This document shows, piece by piece, positions 56,101-64,000 of a stretch of 64,000 bases of DNA. This stretch comes from Crambe crambe. Its lineage: Eukaryota; Porifera; Demospongiae; Poecilosclerida; Crambeidae. A program made the position numbers and the translations under genes. Below the pieces are notes generated by a model. The model was not told the DNA's origin and did not search any database. It saw only the letters and a list, made by a program, of their open reading frames with translations. Every line of letters begins with the position of its first letter. The stretch's first letter is position 1. The DNA lies in the NCBI GenBank assembly GCA_963924555.1, contig OZ004597.1, positions 3,366,404 to 3,430,403 of the forward strand, given 5' to 3'.

Positions 56101-59100
56101 GTAAATCTCACAAAAGCACTCAAGAAATTGCAAGTGAGTCCTTGGGCCCACATAGGGGAAAGCTACACCACCTTTTTTGTTGCTTTCATTCATCTTGGCC
56201 ATTTTTTCTACTAGAATATCGTAAGTTGACGGCCGATTGCAATCTGTGCTGGACTCTTCTATCAGACAGGAATCTTGCACAAAATGGTTAGCTTGTAGTC
56301 CCAAGTGGACAAGTTGTTGGGTTTCCTGCATCATGAAGCTATGAATCGATGACAGGCACTTCATTAGAGGAAGTCTAAATAAACAAAACATACACAGTAT
56401 GAAATTTCAGCATTCTAACCAAAAAGTAGCATACACATCCCAAAAAGTGTTAAGGAAAAATTTCGTAGATTTTGTGTTATTGATACTGTATAGCATGAAA
56501 TGTTGTGGGGCTAAATTTTATCAATAATTGAAGTGTGAGAAACTTTAACCATGAAGTCCGCTTATTCACAAAAATTTTCCACTATAAACTGAGATTAATG
56601 GCCCACGTACTGCACTTCCATATGATTCCCCATTACCTAGCTGCTCAATTGGGTGACCATTGATGTCCTTAATTGTATATGAATTTTACAAAGTCTGGAG
56701 AACAGAGCAGCCCATTGGGGGGGGGGGGGGGGGCAGTACCTGCTAATTTCATCCATTTACCTTATTTCCTCATCAAGCTCTGTGGCCAGTGGACTGTTGG
56801 CAAAGAAGTGACTTGTTGAGTTCAGTAAGGCCTCACTGGTCCAGTCACTGAACCATATGACATGAGAGCTCTGTAAGAGACCTTTAAAGTCACTGAAAAG
56901 ATAAAGAAAGGAGTGTAGAGACATGGTTTGCATAATTTGTATAATACAATGTGATGTAACCATCTATTATGACAAGAAGTTACATTCCTTTCTGGTCAAT
57001 ACTCAAACAATAAGAATTGTGATTACTAGTAGACTTAGGGCTGAAATTTGGTGTAGAGTGACAATATGACAATTTTATTGAAGTATGCTTGAGAAATTAT
57101 CTCAAATTAAGACGCATGTATAATGTGTCATGTGATGATATCAGATAATGGAAAAAAGAACAAAGATCTGTTATGTTTGTGGATTTCAACCTCCAAAGAT
57201 GAATAGCTGCAAGTGTGCTATTTCATATGATACGTAGGTATGTTCTTGCTTGATGGCCTATGCATGACTGCCTCACTTACTGTGCTTGTTCTCCTAGTAG
57301 TGGAGAAGTGGGGGGAAGGCAGAAGATGAAACGGAGGTTACGAAACAGTCTAGCAATGAAGTATTGCATGGGATCTGTCTCTTGGCTAGGAAAATCACGT
57401 TTTATGGAAGGATGCAATGCCTGCAAAAATAATAGATCACAAGTGCTCTAGTTTAGGCCTAGGGCTTGCAAAATTAACTATAAAATGGGATAATGGCCCC
57501 ATGAGAATTTGTTTTTTTTACAAACACTCCTATTTTTGGTCTTATAGCTAGATTCACTTCAGACCTGAAGAATTCCTTCCAATTCATCATTGGAGAATAG
57601 GGTTGGATATTCTCTGCTGGTAATAATATTATTGAGTGCTTGCAGAATCTCCAAGTTGTCGAGATCACTTTCCTATAAGTAACGGATAGTAATTTTACCA
57701 GGGGCACAAAATAATAACTGCAGTAACCACAAAAATTAAATTATGATCTATCAAATTTTGAAAGGATGGAGAATGGATAGAAAGCAGGCATCTATTTAAC
57801 TAGCTACCAAATAGCAAACGAGCAAGCAAAAAATTAGTATCATGACTGGTCAATAATAATATACTCTGAAGCACCATCAAGTCTGAGCTTACTTTGATAA
57901 CTACTCCAATGGGTTTTCCTTCCATGCCAGCTTGTCTGAAGAGGGACTTCATACCATCCCTGAAGGAGCCTTCTCTGGAGCAATCCAAGGACTGCATGTC
58001 GTAACCAGCCAGGAAGAAGGAAAAAGAGGCCAGGGAGTTGAGTTGTTCTCCCAGCGATCCAACCAAAATAGAGTTGCCCCTGGAAGAAAAAATATACTTT
58101 GTTGTTTTGGAAGAAAGCATGAAATTTGAGTGAAAACTGCCTAGAGACAAAACAGGGTCCTCTGTGCATAGCTTTCTTATGTTGTAGCTATCAAGCACAA
58201 CATTTAAAGACCTGAGATAGCTTACAATGTCATAAGATTCATACTCAGCACAGTTGAATTATTTCAATACGTTATAATTTCCAGTTTCATATTTTGTATG
58301 GAGGGTCATAAGTCATCTCTATATAGACAGCGCTATCGCACTCTCTGATAATGAATTTATAGTAATAAATCTTATATGAAGTAAGGGAGTTCACACTTCA
58401 ATTATAGTATAGCAAATTAAAATATTAGCCCACAAAAATGCCCTGCCTTAGACAGAAAGAAATCTGTTGCTTCTTTAAGTTAGCAAGCATTACAGGTATA
58501 GTAGTTACATTACATACATGGAGAATTTGAGAGCACGATGAAGCTTTACCAGACAGCACAAGTTGTTATCGGATATTTCCAGTTCAAAAGTCTCTCCATA
58601 TTCCTCTCGATAACGCCTCAGGTAGTGTGCCATTGAGAAGTACAGGTCACTCCACTGCTTCAGGCATACCAAATTAGACTATATAGGAGGGAAAAAAATC
58701 AATGCTCTGAATTTAATAGCAGACATTAGGATCAATCATGTCTGTACCAACTATTCCCTTATTCCTATATACCTCAGGCAAAGTGCTAAGTGGTGCTGGA
58801 GAAGAAGATGGTTGCTCATCTCCTTGCTTGACTTCTGGAGATATACCCGTAATAATGAACCTGTCAGAGCTTGAGTTCGGCACCAATTCTTCATCATCAA
58901 CTGGACCACATTCAGGAGTAATCTATATTTAATGAAACCTTAAATCTTGCAGCAGCTTTATTGATATCAAATATCAAATTCAGTGACATTGGCTATGTGC
59001 ATAATTTGTTCTCATGCCTGCACTAATTCAGCCATGTCACTTCAATATTGCCTGCCATTTGTATAGCAGAGTGGTTATAAACATTAAAAGTATACAGACA

Positions 59101-60884
59101 GTGAAAAATCACATGTGGAAATTACCTTTGAAAGGCAAAGAGACTCTATGTAGGTCTGCATCCAAGCATGGTCGGTGACCCGGCATAATCCATCAATGAA
59201 TGCTCTTTTTGCCTCCTGCTTCCAACAGCAGTCCAACTTGTTCAATAATCCACTAGAAATGCACTGACACAAGCCCTAAATGATTAAACATTGTTTGTTT
59301 TGCATAGCACAAATTTTTTGGGGGAAATATTATGAGGGAAGTTAAAGCCATGAAAATCTCCCGTGATTAATTTTCATATACAATAAAATTATAGTGAATT
59401 GGACTTAATTGCCATGTATAAAAAAATAGTGAAAAAGGTTATTAATATGCTAGACTGACCAACCAACCGATGGTTCAGAGGTCAATTGTATGTAGAAGGG
59501 CAGGGCAAAGCAGCTCGATATGCCCCAAGTACTCTAGCTTCTAGTTATGGGCTATGAATCTTGATGCTCTAAGAGTACAATAAAGAGGAAAGAGAGACCA
59601 AAAACATGAGAAACTGCAGTAAGTCTAGCTAGGCTGGTGAAGCAAGGTGCCAGAGACTAGGCCAGTAATGAGAGCAACAAGCAAGGAGTCAAAGACTTCA
59701 GTAAGCCTAGATAGCAACAAGCAAGGTGCCTCACTGAAATTGCTAGAGGAAAAAGAGCATAACTTAGGCTTAGCTATATAGAAGAAACCAGCCAAATAGC
59801 ATGCAGTCTCAAAGACAAAACGTGATTGCTGCATATTATCTGCAGGTGTAGGCTGGTAAACATTAACAAACACAAATTCACCCACTTTACAGTATCCAGT
59901 AGGAATAATCATTCTTTCTTGTATAGCTGCTATCTATTTACTTTTCTGCAGCCAATAATTATTATGATGAAGTATAAATTACCTGAAAAAGTGAAACTAG
60001 ATTCTTGAGTGAAAAGAAGTAATGATTCCTTCCTGGTGCATCGGAAACTTTGAGAGTTTCTTTAACACTGCTATACAGCTCTATTGAAGCTTCCAGTATT
60101 CCCTGCACACTCTTGGAGTTCAACTCATGTGAATGAGCCTCTAACAAGCCCTGAAGCTGCTGAGAAACGATGGCCTTCAAGCTTTCATCACCCAGAGAGG
60201 AGAGGTGTATGACTGCAAGGTGTCTCCTGAAGCGTGGGCTCACTAAAGCGTCAGAATTACTTGTGAGACATCCAAGCAACATGAAATCCTCAACAAGACA
60301 CCACTCGTTCTTCTTCTTCAGATTATAAAGGCCCTGAACATCAGAGAGTTGACGGAGGTACTCATATGAAGAGCATGAACTGGCATTGGAGTTGGACCTC
60401 AGAGGAAGGTGAAGATCATCAATGAAACATTCGAGAAGCTTGCCATGCTTAGGTCCATAAGTGTAGCCTATAAAAAAAAGGGGGGGAAAAACCTATTAAC
60501 TACAGCTGTGTCAAGAATTAGATATTATCATCAGAGGAACTACCTGTTGAACCTTATAATCGGAAATTTTTGTGCTAGATCAGAAATTCGAATTCAAAAA
60601 ATTTTATAACCATGCTTCAGTTCAATTTATTAAGGCACGTGCACATAAGCCTAGCTAATTAGCATGTTTGAATGATAATAGTATGTAGCAGTTTTCAAGC
60701 CAGCTTCATCTCTCCCTGACTCAAAAAGGGGCATCAGGGCTGCTAATAAAGCTGTAACAGAAGTAGGCCAACAGAAGAGTTCCTCAAAGTGAAGCAAGTT
60801 CACACCTGAACAAGAACCTTTCTCTTTATAGCAAACCCATGGCTTCAGTGGAGAAGGACAGTAGATCTGATCAGATCTCTCCAT
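47141..60884 (-). CDS. Divergent dynein heavy chain, AAA3 to C-terminus only
   Basis: About 28 exons in consistent phase (60884-60806, 60467-59983, 59275-59126, 58922-58773, 58678-58518, 58079-57893, 57672-57565, 57420-57281, 56892-56761, 56374-55082, 54778-54500, 54258-54012, 53501-53325, 53051-52890, 52550-52192, 52036-51848, 51779-51665, 51608-51414, 51286-51150, 50976-50733, 50485-50024, 49922-49812, 49749-49519, 49432-48986, 48933-48817, 48694-48401, 48116-48030, 47521-47141), 2372 residues. Landmarks: AAA3 (YTYGPKHGKLLECFIDDLHLP), AAA4 with ruined Walker A (VGSLGEQLNS), stalk coiled coil ending DQIKNLNNPPPLVG, microtubule-binding region, AAA5/6, and C-terminal GAYLWGCG. The tail, linker, AAA1 and AAA2 are missing. 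The first exon could be a true start (MERSDQIY) or an internal exon. DNHD1-like identity is a guess based on divergence. Confidence 0.85.
47620..47690. mobile_element. Probable transposon-end remnant
   Basis: The sequence CACAGGGGCGGATCCAAGG resembles the terminal repeat of the element at 61639-62363 (CAGGGCTGGATCCAGG). It is followed by a GC palindrome (GGGGGCAGCTGCCCCC). No partner end was found, so this is a fragment within a dynein intron. Confidence 0.45.
47812..48012. repeat. Intronic minisatellite, ~28-bp unit
   Basis: About seven copies of GAGTAGAGC(T/C)AAAATGC followed by TTGGTCCTACT, in the dynein intron just downstream of exon 48030-48116 in the direction of transcription. Confidence 0.9.
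53548..53900. repeat. Intronic minisatellite, GTGGAACCC family
   Basis: About twenty interlaced copies of TGTGGAACCCCTCA(GAG) and AATGTGGAACCCTT(A/C) in a dynein intron. A ~120-bp higher-order block beginning near AATATGAAATCACTCAATG occurs twice (about 53582 and 53719). The core word GTGGAACCC is shared with the PRP17 minisatellite at 19320-19830. Confidence 0.9.
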
Positions 60885-62440
60885 TGCTATGGCATACTAG
60901 CACACGCTGGGCTGTGGTCCAAGATTTTTATATGAAATTACAAACTCGAAAATTTGAAGTTCAGCATACACAAAAATTTTGACCAGCAAAAATTTCCCCA
61001 CTATATGGTACTCAAATCACTTCCTTTAGTTTGGTAAAGGGTTATATTCCCTCCAGTAGATTCAGGGAATCATTAGATGGAGGAACCTATGGGACCAGAT
61101 ACACTATTAGCCTCTCCACATCTCCACCTCTATTATTTTGAAGCTACTAGTTATATGCATGTGGCCGGGTGCTATTACTGCATGAAAGTATAGTTTAATC
61201 AATTATTAATATCTTAAAATTTTGGCTCCTTAAAATTTGTCTATGTCCAATGAGAGTGGGATAGGAAGATGAGGAGGGAGGGAGGGGACAATGGGTGCTG
61301 GAGGGAGGGGAGGGGATAATGGCTAGTGTGAAATATTCAGATTCATATTCATCTTTGGATATCAATTTTACTTCTATATACTCTATCAATTCATAAATTA
61401 CTAATAATATACTATTTTATAGTACTATTACTGATATCAGACTTCCTTGTCTCAGATACTTGTACTTTCTAGATGTGATTATCAGTGAGTTAGCTACTCA
61501 CTCATAACATACACAGGGGTGTACTTTCATTCATAACGGAAAGACAGCCTAGTCATCTAGAGGTTATTGGCTTACAACAAATAATTGGCTTGTTGAATCA
61601 TTTTCTCCCTTTTACAACTTACACATACGCATCCTGGTCAGGGCTGGATCCAGGATTTTTAGATAGATGGGGTTGCAGGACTAGGAACATACACACTAGG
61701 CCATGGGGAAGGGTGCACTGAAGAAAGATATCTGGAGGACTTTGGCTTCACTTGCTGGCTACCACTTTTTGAGCATTTAGTATTTTTGCTTCAATTATTT
61801 TGTAATATCATAACTTTTGCACAAATTGAATCCAAGAAGTCCCTAAATGTGTGCATTATATGACAGCATGAGTATGAGGGTGAAGCATCTCAAAAATTAT
61901 GCTATAGCTAGCTATTACACTCAAACTCTGAAGTGACACATGCAGTCACAGGTGTTTATGAAGAAAATCACAGTTAGTATGCACCGAGTTATCTAATGCG
62001 TGACCTTGAAAATGTAAGCCAAAGTACTCAAAAAGATATCTTTGAAGTGACACATGCATGCAAGGTCACAGGTGTGATCGTTAAGGAAATCACAGTTAGT
62101 ATGCACTGAGTTATCCAGCGTGTGACTCTGAAAGTGCAAGCCAAAATGGATGTGTCATGTATACACAATAGCCTTAGATGATGGCTGTAGTAGCCACATT
62201 AGTTAATTACCTGTAGCAGAACACAAAGTTGTTCAAGAAAAATAGACACGGCTATATAAGCAAGTAGGCTTGGTCAAATTGTATCATTTTATCTACAGGC
62301 TTAGCTTGGGAAGAAAAGGTGGGGGTTGCAACCCCCTCAACCCCACCCCTGGATCCAGCCCTGCTGGTATAAATTGGTCTCTAGTTCTAGTCCCTGTCAT
62401 GAGTCTGTCTTGCTAATAACTGCTAGCTGAAACAGATATC
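60885..62440. other. Divergent intergenic region with transposon
   Basis: Upstream of the dynein-like gene (-) and the GPCR (+). It holds a purine-rich GGGAGGGAGGGG stretch (about 61270-61318) and the DNA transposon at 61639-62363. No dynein-like exon was recognised on the minus strand. Confidence 0.6.
61639..62363. mobile_element. Nonautonomous DNA transposon, 725 bp, 5-bp target duplication
   Basis: The ends are inverted repeats (CAGGGCTGGATCCAGG at 61639-61654 and its complement at 62348-62363, with GGGGTTGCA also shared further in). The element is bracketed by CTGGT on both sides (61634-61638 and 62364-62368). The interior has two tandem copies of a ~110-bp segment (about 61928 and 62040), each with GAAGTGACACATGCA and AAATCACAGTTAGTATGCAC. 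No transposase is encoded. The superfamily is uncertain: CAGGG-type ends occur in hAT-like elements, but those make 8-bp duplications. Confidence 0.85.
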
Positions 62441-63454
62441 ATGAGTCGTTGTCTTGTGAATGTTAGTGACACTAATTTGTCACAGTATGCATGGATGGTT
62501 GATAATCCCTTTGAAGAATCAGACTATGACTTTGTTAGCAATGGATATGCTATCTCTGTGATCATGCTTCTCTACCTTATGCTGGGACTACCATTGAATG
62601 CTTTCATCATAGTTGTGATAATCAAAAAGCACCTCTACAGGCAGCCAATTGAAATCCTCCTACTGAATCTTGCCATCGCTTATTTTTTGCTCTGTGTACT
62701 GATAATGCCATTAATGATTATTCCAGGCTTTACGGGAGAATACATCTTTGGTAGAAATGATCACACTCGCTGTATAATCTGCCAACTGCAAGGAGTACTG
62801 TTGATGATCTTTTTCATGACCTCTATTTGCACCATTGCGGTGATGTCTGTTGATAGATTCATATACCTCAAATGTCCTTTGCGGTACAATGTTATTGCAA
62901 CTCCAAAGAGAATGATTGTGGCTGTAATCATACTGTGGTTAGTGTGTATCGTATTCACCATTTCTCCTCTTTTTGGATTAAGTATGGTCAGATTTACAAG
63001 AGTATTTGCCACATGCTACTACCAATTTTCACTAGCAGTTCATGCTGTCATATGTTTAATACCTGTGCTGACACTCTTTGTCATGTACATATGGATATTA
63101 TGCATTGCAAGAAAAACCTTAGCAAGACAAAGTAAAAGATTGGATTGTGACAATGCTGATCATGAAGAAGCAAAGAAGAATCTGAGCAAGAAACGGCTTC
63201 GTCTAGTTCAAGTTTTTGGTGCCATTTTCACAGCCCACATAGTGCTGTTACTTTTTCCAGCATTAATAGCAAGTGTTGTAGTAGGAACAGGGAAGAATTC
63301 TTTTGGTGGTTTCATGATATCTTACTTACTTCTTCATTCAGGAATCGTGCTTCATCCCATACTGCAAGTGATTTTCATAGAAGAGATGAGAACTGTCTTT
63401 TTGAAGTATTTCAAAAAAGTTAATGGTGTAGCTATGACATGTTGTAAGAAGTAG
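62441..63454 (+). CDS. Rhodopsin-class G-protein-coupled receptor, intronless
   Basis: Single-exon frame of 337 residues with seven hydrophobic helices (about 38-62, 71-95, 113-138, 158-180, 197-220, 256-281 and 290-313). N-terminal sequons NVS and NLS, TM1 Asn54 (LPLNAF), a cysteine pair (TM3 start at 111/114 and Cys192 in loop 2), DRF at 138-140 in place of DRY, Trp166 in TM4 and Pro208 in TM5 place it in class A. The usual TM2 Asp is Tyr81 (NLAIAY), TM6 lacks CWxP, and TM7 has HPILQ (305-309) instead of NPxxY. A cysteine pair near the end (TCCKK) could be palmitoylated. The ligand cannot be predicted. The start codon lies 77 bp after the end of a DNA transposon. Confidence 0.88.
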   Translation: MSRCLVNVSDTNLSQYAWMVDNPFEESDYDFVSNGYAISVIMLLYLMLGLPLNAFIIVVIIKKHLYRQPIEILLLNLAIAYFLLCVLIMPLMIIPGFTGEYIFGRNDHTRCIICQLQGVLLMIFFMTSICTIAVMSVDRFIYLKCPLRYNVIATPKRMIVAVIILWLVCIVFTISPLFGLSMVRFTRVFATCYYQFSLAVHAVICLIPVLTLFVMYIWILCIARKTLARQSKRLDCDNADHEEAKKNLSKKRLRLVQVFGAIFTAHIVLLLFPALIASVVVGTGKNSFGGFMISYLLLHSGIVLHPILQVIFIEEMRTVFLKYFKKVNGVAMTCCKK

Positions 63455-64000
63455 ATTCTCATCTTATGTAATGACTGTAAGTGTTGTAACAAATATTTGT
63501 AACTGTGGAGTGTATGCAGCTACTATTGTATTGTATTTAACATCGTAGGTTACGAACAGTCCAGAGTGATTTGTGCGCCCTACCTCCCTCCACTCAATCA
63601 AATTTTTGTAGTTGTTTTGAACTTTATTATTCTGGATAACTAAGCTACCATAATTACAAGATCGTATATTATATTATTATAGCCAGTTGCTTGTGGTTAA
63701 GACAACCCGCTCAGGCAGTATACTACTTTCAATCATTAAAGTTTGTGTGTTATATGAAATTTGTGCATGTGACCATGTGTTTCTGATCAGCTCGTGTCAG
63801 TTGGTTACCAGAAAAGCTTCATATTAGTAGCTAGCACAGTTGAGAGAATATGTTTGTGGAAAAGAATTACTGCAATGTCACATACTGTACTTGAGCTGAT
63901 ATGATCATGTGCAGTTCATTTCTGTGACTTTCAAGTTATTGTCAGTATGTATATTCATAATACATCATGTACCTGCAGCGCAGATAATTGACTCTATTTT
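63455..64000. other. 3' flank of the GPCR; nothing recognised
   Basis: AT-rich sequence without a convincing open frame, RNA gene or repeat. Confidence 0.55.

Noticed and set aside
62761..63012. Minus-strand frame inside the GPCR (possible missing dynein exon)
   Set aside because: It is the antisense shadow of the GPCR and shows no dynein motif.

Overview
The window looks like a piece of a compact animal genome, most likely a demosponge. This is an inference. It rests on metazoan-type genes (CAMSAP/Patronin, TRAF/MATH, TTK/MPS1, a synaptotagmin-like protein, a rhodopsin-class receptor), short GT-AG introns, gaps of only a few hundred bases between genes, and many CTAGCTAGC palindromes, a texture typical of Amphimedon-like genomes. 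No bacterial, viral, rRNA or CRISPR features were seen. Exon models were built by hand from splice signals, reading phase and family similarity, so individual borders may be off by a base or two.

Layout. 1-5.5 kb: a local family of multi-pass membrane proteins with one full copy, one degenerate copy and one 3'-half copy, plus a MITE-like element. 5.6-6.4 kb: a near-perfect foldback and a tRNA-like SINE head. 6.8-11.8 kb (+): a GH31 alpha-glucosidase of the GAA/maltase type, with no recognisable 5' exons. 12.2-17.0 kb (-): CAMSAP/Patronin. 17.4-18.2 kb (+): a single-exon coiled-coil/MATH protein. 18.7-24.1 kb (-): splicing factor PRP17/CDC40. 24.3-25.4 kb (+): ISCU. 25.7-26.4 kb (-): MTRES1. 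26.5-29.2 kb (+): an unrecognised acidic repeat protein. 29.3-35.2 kb (-): a four-Ig single-pass receptor. 36.1-41.1 kb (-): TTK/MPS1 kinase. 41.3-47.0 kb (+): a synaptotagmin-like protein with three C2 domains. 47.1-60.9 kb (-): the C-terminal half of a divergent dynein heavy chain. 61.6-62.4 kb: a nonautonomous DNA transposon. 62.4-63.5 kb (+): an intronless rhodopsin-class GPCR.

Apart from one tandem pair (Ig receptor and TTK), neighbouring genes alternate strand. This gives four head-to-head pairs separated by about 160-380 bp (CAMSAP/MATH, PRP17/ISCU, MTRES1/acidic protein, TTK/Slp) that probably share promoters. The genes are mostly unrelated housekeeping functions: microtubule minus ends, splicing, Fe-S assembly, mitochondrial RNA, spindle checkpoint and membrane traffic. 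There is no sign of a metabolic cluster. The lineage-specific content is the multi-pass family, the acidic repeat gene, the Ig receptor, the three-C2 Slp, the half-dynein and the GPCR.
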